Below are positions 16,080 to 24,368 of a DNA stretch of 32,320 nucleotides, piece by piece. The notes beneath the pieces were generated by a model, which was given only the letters and a program-made list of their open reading frames with translations, searched no databases and was not told the origin of the DNA. The stretch comes from Geminicoccaceae bacterium (GTDB taxonomy: Bacteria; Pseudomonadota; Alphaproteobacteria; Geminicoccales; Geminicoccaceae), in assembly GCA_028279345.1 (NCBI GenBank), contig JANQNY010000002.1, positions 1-32,320 on the forward strand. The letters run 5' to 3'. Within the stretch, counting starts at the first letter, position 1, and every line of letters starts with the position of its first letter. A program made the position numbers and the translations under genes.

Positions 16080-17123
16080 TTAGGCGACAGCGCGGGAGGT
16101 CTGGGGGTCGAACCACCGGATTCGGCCCGCCTGTGGTGCAAGCGTGATCGCTTCGCCGGCACGGATGCTCATGTCGCTGTCGAGGACGGCACGAAACATG
16201 GCGCCCTCGATATCGCAGGTTACGAGCAGATGCGGCCCCAGCGGCTCGACCACCTTGGCCGTCGCTTGAATCCCGGTCGCGGACGGGTGCATGTCTTCCG
16301 GCCTGATGGCGAAGACGAGCTCATCGCCGCCGGCGTTGGGACCGTCGACACTGTGGCCGGCCACGCGCCATTTTCCCTCGCCTTCGTTCTGGGCCGGCAA
16401 GAAGTTCATCGGCGGATTGCCGATGAAGCTGGCAACGAATCGTTCTGCCGGATTACGATAGACCTCGACCGGTGTTGCAGCCTGAACGATGAGACCGCCG
16501 TTCATGACGGAGATCCGATCGGCCAGGCTCATCGCCTCGACCTGGTCGTGCGTGACATAGATCGCCGTCGTCTTGCTCTCGGCCAGGACGCCCTTGAGCT
16601 CGGCACGCATCTCGAGGCGCAACAACGCATCCAGATTGGAGAGAGGCTCGTCCATGAGGATGACGTCCGGCTCCATCGCCAGTGCGCGCGCGACGGCAAC
16701 ACGCTGGCGCTGCCCACCGGACAGCTCACCCGAGTAGCGCTGGAGTAGTTGATCAATATGCATAAGCGAAGCGGTTCGCTCGACGCGTCGCGCGACTTCC
16801 TCGTTCGGCAACTTGTGCATCCGCAGCCCGAAACCGATGTTGTCGAAGACGGTCAGGTGCGGAAAGACTGCGTAGTTCTGAAACACCATGGCGATGCCAC
16901 GATCGCGGGGCGGCAGGTGGTCGACTCGCCGGTCGCCGATCCAGACCTCTCCCTCGGTCGGCGCGTCCAGCCCTGCGACGATGCGCAGGAGCGTTGTCTT
17001 CCCGCAGCCCGATGCGCCAAGCAGGACCATGAACTCCTGATCTGCAATGGTCAGGTCGATGGATCGAAGCGCCTGATAGGAGCCGAAGCGCTTCGCGACG
17101 TTCTTGATCTTGATTTCGGCCAT
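16080..17123 (-). CDS. ABC sugar importer ATP-binding protein (UgpC/MalK-like)
   Basis: A 347-residue ATPase that powers the importer from the cytoplasmic side. Walker A is GASGCGKTT (36-44), the Q-loop is VFQNYAVFPHLTV, the signature is LSGGQRQRVAVARAL, Walker B is VILMDEPLSNLDA, and the switch histidine is in YVTHDQVEAM. The C-terminal third (about 240-347) is the OB-fold/TOBE extension with RPEDMHPS, typical of MalK/UgpC ATPases for carbohydrates. The ATG at 17123 has GGGAGA upstream. It sits between the permease and GH63 genes of the same operon. Confidence 0.95.
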   Translation of the reverse strand: MAEIKIKNVAKRFGSYQALRSIDLTIADQEFMVLLGASGCGKTTLLRIVAGLDAPTEGEVWIGDRRVDHLPPRDRGIAMVFQNYAVFPHLTVFDNIGFGLRMHKLPNEEVARRVERTASLMHIDQLLQRYSGELSGGQRQRVAVARALAMEPDVILMDEPLSNLDALLRLEMRAELKGVLAESKTTAIYVTHDQVEAMSLADRISVMNGGLIVQAATPVEVYRNPAERFVASFIGNPPMNFLPAQNEGEGKWRVAGHSVDGPNAGGDELVFAIRPEDMHPSATGIQATAKVVEPLGPHLLVTCDIEGAMFRAVLDSDMSIRAGEAITLAPQAGRIRWFDPQTSRAVA

Positions 17124-17152
17124 ATCGAAGTCTCCCTCTGGATCGCACGCGA

Positions 17153-17992
17153 CTAGCGGTTCGCGATCCCCCACATAGCAAACAGGTACTTGCGGACGGC
17201 GAAGATGAAGATGAGTGCCGGGACCACGAGGATGAAGCCGCCAGCAAACTTCAAGTAGAGCGGCGATTCCGCGAGGCTTTGCAGCAGAAAGGCGGTTAGT
17301 GTTCGATTCTCAATAGTGAGAACTGCCGCAGCGAACACTTCGTTCCATGAGATGACGAAGGCGAAGATTGCGGACGCCGTGATCCCCGGCAGAATCAGCG
17401 GCAGCACGACTTTGGTAAACGCGGTCAGCCGGGTGCAGCCAAGCGTCCACGCCGCTTCTTCAAGCTCGGTGGGGATGCCGGAGAACAACGAAAAGGTGAT
17501 CAGCACGGCGAACGGTACGGCAAGCGTCGTATGCACGAGCGCCAGACCGAATACCGTGTCGTCGAGCCCCACGTTGATGAACATGACGGCGATCGGCAGC
17601 GCCAGTAGCGGCAGTGGGAATGCCCTTGTGAGCAGGACCAGCAGTCGAAACAGCTCCTTGCCAGCGAAATCGAAGCGCGACAGCGCATAGCCGGCAGGCG
17701 CACCGATCAAGATCGACAAGATCATCGTGAGGGTGGCGACCAAAACAGAGTTCTTGAGCGCCGCCAACATGCCCTGGAAGTTCATGAAGAACTCCAGGCT
17801 GCCCAGATTGAACGCTGGGATAAACGACTTCGGAAAGCTGGTGACTGCTTCAGGCGACGATAGCGTATTCACCAAGAGGAAGTAGAGCGGGACGATCACC
17901 CACGCGCAAAGCAGGACGACCGAGGCGACGTAGAGGACGCGGCCACTTCGAACCGCGTCGGTACGCGGCGTGTCCGCGACGACGGCGCTCAT
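17153..17992 (-). CDS. ABC sugar importer permease (MalG-like)
   Basis: A 279-residue inner-membrane permease with six predicted segments. The N-terminal segment is at about 18-40. The EAA loop ATPase contact is readable as EAAWTLGCTRLTAFTKVVLPLILPGI (about residues 188-213), followed by FVISWNEVFAAAVLT, the usual MalG-type continuation. The start overlaps the MalF-like gene's stop by four bases (ATGA). Pairs with the upstream permease to form the channel. Confidence 0.93.
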   Translation of the reverse strand: MSAVVADTPRTDAVRSGRVLYVASVVLLCAWVIVPLYFLLVNTLSSPEAVTSFPKSFIPAFNLGSLEFFMNFQGMLAALKNSVLVATLTMILSILIGAPAGYALSRFDFAGKELFRLLVLLTRAFPLPLLALPIAVMFINVGLDDTVFGLALVHTTLAVPFAVLITFSLFSGIPTELEEAAWTLGCTRLTAFTKVVLPLILPGITASAIFAFVISWNEVFAAAVLTIENRTLTAFLLQSLAESPLYLKFAGGFILVVPALIFIFAVRKYLFAMWGIANR

Positions 17993-18834
17993 ATGCGGGC
18001 TCCCTTCGGAATGCGCAGCACGCGCAGGATCACCAAGGTCGACGCGATCGACAGGGCGAGAATGATCAAGGCCATGGCGGCCGCTGCGCCACTGTTCAGC
18101 AGGTCGAACTGGTAGGCGTAGGTTTCACCCATCAGTACCGGGAACAACGTCCCGCCGAGGGCGGCAACCACCGCGAAGACCTCGAAGGCGAGGATGACGC
18201 GGAGGATCAGGGCGGTCTGAAGGGAGGGGCGCAGCAAGGGCAGCGTGATGCGCCTGAAGCGTTGCCACGGAGAGGCGCCGAACACCTCGGCCGCTTCGTA
18301 GTACTCCTTGGGAATGAGCCCGATCCCGGCGACCAGAATGACGAGCATGATCGCCGTCGCGCGCCAGATTTCGGCCAGTGCGATGGCCAGGAACACGATC
18401 GCCGGGTTCTGGTAGGAGAGAAAGTTGATCGGTGTTTCGATGGCACCGACGCCGTAGAGCATCGAGTTGAGGAAACCCGACTGCTCGAAGATAGCGAGCC
18501 AGATGATGCCGGCCGCGAGATCGGAAATCCCAAGCGGGATCGTCCATATATAGAGGATGAGATCGCGGCCCTTCTCCATCCTGCTGACCATTGTCGCCAT
18601 CAGCAGCGACAGGGCGAGTTGGACCGGCACGACAATGGCTGCGAGCAGCAGCGTGTTCGAGAGCGAGATTGGAAACTTCCAGTAGCCGATCACCTCGCGG
18701 AAGTTGTCGAGGGTGAATCCGCCACCCGTCGTAAACGCCTGCTGCGAGACGAGCACGAACGGGTAGAGAAAGAAGACGCAGAGAAACAACGTGACGGGCA
18801 GAATCAGGAGATAGGGCAGCATCCGCGCGTGCAT
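17989..18834 (-). CDS. ABC sugar importer permease (MalF-like)
   Basis: A 281-residue inner-membrane permease. The first segment begins almost at once (LPYLLILPVTLFLCVFFLYPF). The EAA loop is EAAEVFGASPWQRFRRITLPLLRPSL (about residues 181-206), followed by the MalF-type FEVFAVVAALGGT. Length and motifs fit the carbohydrate uptake 1 family. It follows the binding-protein gene after an 85-bp gap that holds a strong stem-loop, and overlaps the next permease by four bases. Confidence 0.93.
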   Translation of the reverse strand: MHARMLPYLLILPVTLFLCVFFLYPFVLVSQQAFTTGGGFTLDNFREVIGYWKFPISLSNTLLLAAIVVPVQLALSLLMATMVSRMEKGRDLILYIWTIPLGISDLAAGIIWLAIFEQSGFLNSMLYGVGAIETPINFLSYQNPAIVFLAIALAEIWRATAIMLVILVAGIGLIPKEYYEAAEVFGASPWQRFRRITLPLLRPSLQTALILRVILAFEVFAVVAALGGTLFPVLMGETYAYQFDLLNSGAAAAMALIILALSIASTLVILRVLRIPKGARI

Positions 18835-18865
18835 GGCACCGCTCCCTCAGGATGCGAGCAGGGGG

Positions 18866-18885
18866 CGGACCCGTGCCCGGGTCCG
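18866..18885. promoter_or_regulatory. Intergenic stem-loop between binding-protein and permease genes
   Basis: A perfect 8-bp GC-rich stem, CGGACCCG / CGGGTCCG, with a 4-base loop sits in the 85-bp gap after the binding-protein stop. No T-run follows on the minus strand. Such stem-loops after binding-protein genes commonly slow mRNA decay or cause partial termination, giving more binding protein than permease; that role here is inferred. Confidence 0.55.
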
Positions 18886-18919
18886 GATTCGAGTCGCAGG
18901 ATCGGTTGACGCGGCTAAG

Positions 18920-20182
18920 TCACTCGACGGGACAAGGACCGTCCGACGGGGCGTCCGGCGCCCAGCATGAGGCGCCCGACTCGTTCATGATCGCTTCCAG
19001 CCGTCGCTTCTGGTCGTCGAGCACCCGCCGGATGTCCTGGCGGGCCAGGACGATCCGCTCAAAGGTGTCGACGAAGACCCGATTGAAATCCCCACCGGCA
19101 TCGCCGAGGCCAGCCGGCAGAAGGCCTGGATTGGCGTCGGGGGCGGCACTCATCTTGGCAATCGCGCCGCCCGCTGCCTGGACGGAAGGCGGGAGATCGG
19201 CAGGTAGCTCCACGTCGACCACGGGAAAGAAATTCGTCGCACGCAGCGTCGCGATCTGCGTTTCGGGCTCCATCAAGTAGGTCACGAGAGCCTTGGCAGC
19301 GTCGACTTCGGGCGCAGTGCTTGGAATGGCCACTCCGGCCAAGACCGGCATGAACCCGCGTCCCGCCGGGCCGGCGGGAGCTGGGAAGGCGATGAAGTCG
19401 TCCGGTCGTTCGTTGAACGCCTGTGCCAATCGCGACGTGTGATCGAACGCGATCCACACGTCTTCGGAGAGAAGTTGCTCCTGCAGGAACGAGAAGTTGG
19501 TCGAGGCCGGGTTGGTGTGTTCCCAGAGTTCGCGGAACTTCTCCCATGCTGTCACGGCCTCATCCGAAGCGAAGGTGCGCACCACGCCGTCGGTGTAGGA
19601 CGGATAGAGATAGCCCTGGAAGAACCGGTGCTTGAGCCCCTTCGGCCCCGCCGGGAAGCCGAACTTGGGCTGACCCGTGGCTTCGTGCACGTTCGCCGCC
19701 CAGGCGATGAGTTCGTCGTAGCTCAGCGCATCGATATCTGCGCCTTCCGGCAGGTACTCCAGCGCCTCCTTGTTGGCGGCCATCACGTAGCTCGCCTGCA
19801 TCCAGGGGATGTACTGGACGTGGTCCGTCCCGAGTTTCGAAAGGTCATTGAAGGTGCCGCTGGCCGCCCCGACTCCTAGGTCATCAAGATCGGTGAGGTC
19901 GTTCGGGTCCAAGGCAGCGAGTTCGCCGTGCAACCCACCTAGTACACCGATGGTGCCCGAACCCGCCTCGAGTTCGGCCAGCAAGCGCGTCAGCCACGGT
20001 CCATTCTCGTTTGGCTGGTAATCCACTTCGCCCTCGTGGCGATCGAGGACCACCTCCCGCATCGCCTGGCGCTCCTCGGCCGGGCGAGCCTGCGTCGACC
20101 AGAAGAGAACGTCCGCGGAGGCGCTGGTCGCTGTCGCTCCGAGAGCGATCGCGGCGACGGTCAGTCGGCATGTCAGCGTCAT
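18920..20182 (-). CDS. ABC importer periplasmic solute-binding protein (family 1)
   Basis: A 420-residue extracellular solute-binding protein. The signal peptide is clear (MTLTCRLTVAAIALGATATS, cleavage near SASA-DVLFW). The mature part shows family-1 traits: AVTAWEKFRELWEHTNPAS, the crossover segment VWIAFDHTSRLAQAF and AKALVTYLMEPETQIATL near the C-terminal third. The ATG at 20182 has an AAGG ribosome site; codons further upstream to 20212 would lengthen the signal peptide implausibly. First gene of the importer-GH63-isomerase operon and divergent from lacI. Its ligand is presumably a glycoside or glycosyl-glycerate that the GH63-like enzyme can cut. Confidence 0.92.
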   Translation of the reverse strand: MTLTCRLTVAAIALGATATSASADVLFWSTQARPAEERQAMREVVLDRHEGEVDYQPNENGPWLTRLLAELEAGSGTIGVLGGLHGELAALDPNDLTDLDDLGVGAASGTFNDLSKLGTDHVQYIPWMQASYVMAANKEALEYLPEGADIDALSYDELIAWAANVHEATGQPKFGFPAGPKGLKHRFFQGYLYPSYTDGVVRTFASDEAVTAWEKFRELWEHTNPASTNFSFLQEQLLSEDVWIAFDHTSRLAQAFNERPDDFIAFPAPAGPAGRGFMPVLAGVAIPSTAPEVDAAKALVTYLMEPETQIATLRATNFFPVVDVELPADLPPSVQAAGGAIAKMSAAPDANPGLLPAGLGDAGGDFNRVFVDTFERIVLARQDIRRVLDDQKRRLEAIMNESGASCWAPDAPSDGPCPVE

Positions 20183-20292
20183 GTTCGCCTTCCCCTGTCG
20201 GTAGCCCGCCATTTGGATCAGCGGCGCCTATTTCGTTTCCCCGGGAAGCGGCCGCCGTGACATGCACGCTCACCCAGCTACGTCTCTCAAAT

Positions 20293-20310
20293 TGGTATAA
20301 CGATGTATCA
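20293..20310. promoter_or_regulatory. LacI-type operator (upstream site)
   Basis: TGGTATAACGATGTATCA is an imperfect 18-bp palindrome around a central CG, the typical shape of LacI-family operators. A TTGACA (-35-like) on the minus strand lies at 20318-20313 just upstream. The site therefore covers the expected -10 region of the binding-protein operon, although no good -10 hexamer is seen. It shares nine of its first ten bases with a second site at 20402. Repression by the adjacent LacI protein is inferred. Confidence 0.6.
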
Positions 20311-20401
20311 GATGTCAACGTCGAATTTAGGCGTGGATGATCAACTTTTGACGATTCAGCGGCGCTGCAGGATTGCGTTCCTGGCTGAGATGAGGACACT
20401 C

Positions 20402-20419
20402 TGGTACAACGTTATCTCT
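20402..20419. promoter_or_regulatory. LacI-type operator (second site, near the lacI start)
   Basis: TGGTACAACG (20402-20411) repeats the left half of the operator at 20293 with one mismatch, 109 bp downstream, and again has a central CG. The right half is less palindromic. It lies 18-36 bases before the lacI start codon, suggesting autoregulation or loop formation. Confidence 0.45.
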
Positions 20420-20437
20420 CGCACCACCGGAGTGCGC

Positions 20438-21460
20438 ATGGCCGAAAGACCGAAGCTAGAGACGGTTGCAAGCGTGGCTGGCGTGTCGGTTGCCACGGCC
20501 AGTCAGGTCATGCGCGGCGCCGGGCGAATATCGGCGAAGACCCGGGAGCGAGTGCTCGCGGCGGCGCGACAGCTCAAGTACCTGCCCGACGGGCGAGCAG
20601 CCGCGATGCGATCTGGCGTGAACCGCGATATCGGGTTCGCCATCCACGAGATCGCCAACCCTTTCAACGCCGAGGTCATCAGTGGCGTGAGTGACCTCTT
20701 GGAAACCGAAGGCTATCTCGTGGCGGTGCTGGACAGCCGCGACAATCCAGAACGACAGCGCAAGCAGCTGGAAGCCTTTATCCGGTCGTCGCGCGGAGGT
20801 CTCCTCTGGGTGCCTGCGGCGCACACGCCCAGCGAGACGCTGGAGTTGCTGAAAGCACATCAAATGCCCACGGTCACGTTCCTGCGCCATCTGCAGCGCG
20901 CCCAGTTCGACCATGTTGGCATCGAGGATGCCGAGGCCACGGCTCGGGCGACGCACTATCTCGCGGACCTCGGACACCGCACCATCGCCTATCTGGGCGG
21001 CAACGCCACGTTCGGCGTGCGGCTTGAGCGGATTGCCGGCTATCGCCGTGCCCTCGCCGAGCGCAGCGACGTCGAACCTCTGATCTGGGAATCCCCCGAC
21101 AACAAACGTGCTGGACTAGATGCGATGCTCGCGCTGCATCGCGCCCATCCCGACATTACCGCCGTAGTTTGCAACGGCGACATGGTGGCGATCGGAGCGT
21201 CGCTGGGCCTCCAAAAGATCGGGCTGCAGCCCGGCCGCGACGTCTCGCTCATCGGCTTTGACGACATCCCGGATGCGGGCATCGCGATCCCACCCTTGAG
21301 CACCATGGCCGTTGACCCCTACCAGCTTGGTCGCCGCCTCGCGCGGACGCTGGTTGACCGCATCACTGAGCCGGATTCGCCAACGGCGACGGTCCGCGTC
21401 ACCGCCGAACTAATCATTCGCGAAACAACGGCCCCGCCGGTTCAGTTCCAACTCAACTGA
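20438..21460 (+). CDS. LacI-family transcriptional repressor
   Basis: A 340-residue regulator. The N-terminal helix-turn-helix reads LETVASVAGVSVATASQVM followed by the hinge-region residues KYLPDGRAAAMRSG. A periplasmic-binding-protein-like ligand domain follows (about 60-335), with the family motifs DIGFAIHEIANPFNAEV, HRTIAYLGG, AVVCNGDMVAIGA and the C-terminal DVSLIGFDDIPDAGIAIPPLSTM. The ATG at 20438 has GGAG five bases upstream and places the HTH right at the N-terminus; a longer in-frame ORF from 20303 would start inside the operator and was rejected. Divergent from the importer operon, which it probably represses until its sugar or glycoside inducer binds. Confidence 0.94.
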   Translation: MAERPKLETVASVAGVSVATASQVMRGAGRISAKTRERVLAAARQLKYLPDGRAAAMRSGVNRDIGFAIHEIANPFNAEVISGVSDLLETEGYLVAVLDSRDNPERQRKQLEAFIRSSRGGLLWVPAAHTPSETLELLKAHQMPTVTFLRHLQRAQFDHVGIEDAEATARATHYLADLGHRTIAYLGGNATFGVRLERIAGYRRALAERSDVEPLIWESPDNKRAGLDAMLALHRAHPDITAVVCNGDMVAIGASLGLQKIGLQPGRDVSLIGFDDIPDAGIAIPPLSTMAVDPYQLGRRLARTLVDRITEPDSPTATVRVTAELIIRETTAPPVQFQLN

Positions 21461-21491
21461 GAACGGCCGCGCTGCTGGCCTACGTTCTTTT
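21461..21491 (+). terminator. Probable intrinsic terminator of lacI
   Basis: Directly after the lacI TGA, GAACGGCC pairs with GGCC...GTTC (3-base bulge TAC, 8-base loop) and is followed by TTTT. Position right at the stop and the T-run favour a rho-independent terminator. Confidence 0.5.
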
Positions 21492-22261
21492 CTGAGGCAC
21501 GTCTTGCACAGACTCGCCGGGGCGTGGCGCGATCTCGTTGGTGCCGATCGGACGCCAAGACTGGCAGCCAACAATCGCGAGGCCTCCAGCTGAATTCCGC
21601 AATGCAACGCTCCCCGGTCTGAAAGCCGCGTGCCGCGCTGCATCCTCAAGGATAACACAGCTGATATCGGATACCCGGATGAACTCCGACAGTCCCTGCG
21701 AAGAGGATCCATATCAGCGATACTTAGAAGCCTGAGAAATGGCCCGATCGGCGCATGTCCGCTCGTGGCGCATCCCTGCCGAGAGCGCGGACGGTGGAGA
21801 CGACCGCGGCGTCTCAGAAAGCGGACGCATTGGCTCGGTGCGCGAATGTCCGAGACCCGTCCATTTCGCCCACGCGCCTCGCAAGCGAGGCCGGCCGATC
21901 CTACTTTGGGCTCTCCCCGGCCTCTTGCGGTCCAAGCGTTCAGACACTGGACCGACCGTTGGTCTCCCGACAGCGGACACACCGCGCCCAAGTGCCAAAG
22001 GCGAGGTCCGGCCCAATAGGGACTCTCAGTCCGATTATGGAGCGGCCGCTTCGAACGGCGAGCGGGCCTTTGCCGTGCTCCGCCGAGACGCGCTGTCGTT
22101 CTGCGCCGCACGTGGTCTGTCCATGAAGGTGCTACTCATTCACAGTGCCCCTCGAGTTCTGCAGGCACGAGCCGCACACCTAAGGGCGCTACCGCGCCGT
22201 CGAGCAAGTTGCGGACGAGAAGACCCGCACCGGCGCCCGTTAGTTCAAAGTCGTGCGAGGC
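21492..22261. other. Convergent intergenic region, no gene recognised
   Basis: About 770 bases between lacI and the pore-former-like gene, which ends facing it. No frame shows a recognisable protein; the long open frames here are arginine/proline-rich as expected from GC-rich non-coding DNA. Scattered short repeats occur in both orientations: ATGTCCGCT (21755), AGCGCGGAC (21784), AAGCGGACGCAT (21819), AATGTCCGAG (21845) and CAGCGGACAC (21971). They look like decayed copies of one short motif. It marks the boundary between metabolic genes and the secreted-protein locus. Confidence 0.5.
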
Positions 22262-23740
22262 TCATGTACAACCGGTGCTGTCGCAGGTCACTGAGACCGG
22301 CTGGGTGTAGGTCCCGAAGTATGAATGCACGTTGGGCGGCGGGGCGCAGGCGAACTGACAGTCGATCTTGTCCTTCTGCACGACAAAACCCCACTGGTCG
22401 TCGCCGCCGTCGGCCGTGGTCGTAACCTCCAGCTGGCTGCCTGCCGGCACGGTCGCGATGAATGACGGGTTGAGGTTGTAGGTCGACTTCGCCACGTCGG
22501 ACGCGCCGCTGTAGTCGGGATAGTCTTTGTAGCTCCCGCAGCCGACGAGCGTGGCCTCCCAATCGAGCCAGTTGTCGGTGGTGCTGACGTAGACGTTGAT
22601 GGTGACGTCGGGCGTGCCGTAGCTCTGGGAGTACGACGCGTTGGCGCTCGGCCCGCTGGTGTCGATGCCGACTCCGACGGTGAATGTCGTCGACGTGCTG
22701 CCAACGGTCGTGTCCGGCATGTACCCGTTTGGATAAAACGCGCCGTTCGTCACCGTCGCAGCGGCGTGTTGATTGGCGATCCACCAGCCGCATTTGCCGC
22801 TGGTATCACCGAAATCATTGCCGGTCATCTCATACTCGGAGATGGATACCAACGTCCCGAAGTCCAGCCGGTAATAGTCGGTATCCTGGTCCTCTGCGTC
22901 GTCGAGGAAGTAGACGCTAAGGAGGAAGCTGTACGTCCCCGCGTGCTCGTTCGACGTTCCCTCGAAGGTAGCCAACACCTCCCCAGACCACTCGAAGTTG
23001 TGGACCGCGTCCCAGGGATCGTCGGAACTGCTGGACGTCAGCTCGACGCTTGCCGACAACGCATCGCTTCCCGCCGGCGCGGCGGCCACCGTGTTCCTCT
23101 CGTACCAGTTCCACGCAAAACGAAACGCCTGCTGCAGCGCATCCGCGTCCTGCGGCGCGGCGATCGTCAACTCGTTCAGGTGTCCGTTGCGGCTCCGCTG
23201 CAGCAGCACCCACAGGCCCTCACCGCCCGTCGTCGTGCCGGCGGCGTGGAGGTCTAGCGTAATCAGGTCGAGCGCATGCTTCAGGTCCCGCCCGGTACCC
23301 TCGGCGCCGATGATCGTCGTGCCGGCCTCGAAGCCCTTGAGCAGCGCCTGCTTCGCGTCCGGGCTCAGGTCGCTGACCAGTGCGACGCTGTCGAAGATCA
23401 CGAACCGCAGATCGCCCGGCGCGTCGTCGGCGATCACCTGGGAGAATGGCACGTCGACACCCGACGGCGCACTGTGGTCGTAGGACGTCACCCGGTCACC
23501 CTCGCTCACGAGGTCGAACGCGACCCGCGGCGTCTCGTCAGCTGAGGGCTCCACCGAGCTCCCGTCGGCTCTCAGGCTCGGACCGGCGCGCTCACCGGTA
23601 TCCGGGTCGATGAAGAGTCTGCGTTTCGGTTGGTCGTCGCTGGTCGTCTGAGCGGCCGGAGACCCCGCCACCCCGAGCGCACACAGCACAGCGCCCACGA
23701 TCGTCAGGGCCCGCGGACGCGGGCCACTTGTGCACTGCAT
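22262..23740 (-). CDS. Secreted leukocidin / Vibrio cytolysin-like protein (candidate beta-barrel pore-former)
   Basis: A 492-residue exported protein: ATG at 23740 with GGGAGGG upstream, then a signal peptide cleaved near AGSPAA-QT. The family is not certain, but several leukocidin-superfamily features appear in order. Residues about 105-200 (FVIFDSVALVSDLSPDAKQ) resemble the cytolysin pro-domain. LDFGTLVSISEYEMTG (293-307) resembles the pre-stem strand. FTVGVGIDTSGPSANASYSQ and the following SYGTPDVTI (353-381) resemble the stem hairpin, with its alternating small and hydrophobic residues and the Y-x-x-P-D exit. NPSFIATV (424-431) is identical to the segment I recall in LukS-type toxins. 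The C-terminal tail (461-492) carries four cysteines. Toxins of this group are secreted monomers that oligomerise into membrane pores. The stem is short and the overall similarity low, so function is a hypothesis. Confidence 0.6.
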   Translation of the reverse strand: MQCTSGPRPRALTIVGAVLCALGVAGSPAAQTTSDDQPKRRLFIDPDTGERAGPSLRADGSSVEPSADETPRVAFDLVSEGDRVTSYDHSAPSGVDVPFSQVIADDAPGDLRFVIFDSVALVSDLSPDAKQALLKGFEAGTTIIGAEGTGRDLKHALDLITLDLHAAGTTTGGEGLWVLLQRSRNGHLNELTIAAPQDADALQQAFRFAWNWYERNTVAAAPAGSDALSASVELTSSSSDDPWDAVHNFEWSGEVLATFEGTSNEHAGTYSFLLSVYFLDDAEDQDTDYYRLDFGTLVSISEYEMTGNDFGDTSGKCGWWIANQHAAATVTNGAFYPNGYMPDTTVGSTSTTFTVGVGIDTSGPSANASYSQSYGTPDVTINVYVSTTDNWLDWEATLVGCGSYKDYPDYSGASDVAKSTYNLNPSFIATVPAGSQLEVTTTADGGDDQWGFVVQKDKIDCQFACAPPPNVHSYFGTYTQPVSVTCDSTGCT

Positions 23741-24368
23741 AAGGCTGCCCTCCCTGTGGACAACGGCGCACTTGCGGTTGAGTTTCATCCAACACCAGGG
23801 ACATTGCAACGCCATCGTGCTGGCGCACCAAGCCCGGGGCCTGACCGGCAAGCAGGTGAGTGCTTGGCCACGCTCCCCGGCAGCTTGTCGATGCCGCCGT
23901 GTCGACCGTAGTCGGCCAACAAGCGAAATCCGGCCTCGTCGCCTTCGAGTCTGCAGCCTGAGCTTCGCCGCTGCTGGACGGGCAAGGAGCCGGTCTTGGC
24001 AAGCGGTTGGCGGGGGTGCGACCGCGCGGCTGGCGGCCCCGGATGCTGCAAGAGCGACTCTGGTCGAGTGCGTCGACCTGCGATCGTGGGTGTAAAGATG
24101 TCAGATGGACGCACGGCGAGATTGCATAGGCGTTGTCCACTGCTGCGCGGTCAAGCCGGTCGCGACCGTAGGAGCGATGATGACGAGCGATCGGATTTGG
24201 GACGACCCTGCGCCGGATGGGAGGCGGCCGGACGCCACTCACGACGGCGATCAGCCGCCCCGAACGACGATGACCCGAACCGAGCGATCCTTCCGCCCGC
24301 CGTCTGCACCAGCGTCCGCGCGTCGTGGACGCGTGATCTCCTCCGCTTCTCCAGAGCGGTGACCCGCC
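23741..24368. other. Divergent intergenic region, no gene recognised
   Basis: About 630 bases between the pore-former-like gene (minus) and the lectin-domain protein (plus). It should contain both promoters but no clear -35/-10 pairs were identified. A short minus-strand stretch around 23900-23960 reads like protein (EGDEAGFRLLADYGRHGGI) but has no family and no convincing start; it may be a degraded gene fragment. Confidence 0.4.

Noticed and set aside
20303..20437. A 45-residue N-terminal extension of the LacI protein
   Set aside because: LacI regulators start at the helix-turn-helix; GGAG precedes ATG 20438 and the extension overlaps operator sites.
21410..22111. A 233-codon minus-strand frame after lacI
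   Set aside because: Arginine-rich, no recognisable motif, overlaps the end of lacI; consistent with non-coding DNA.
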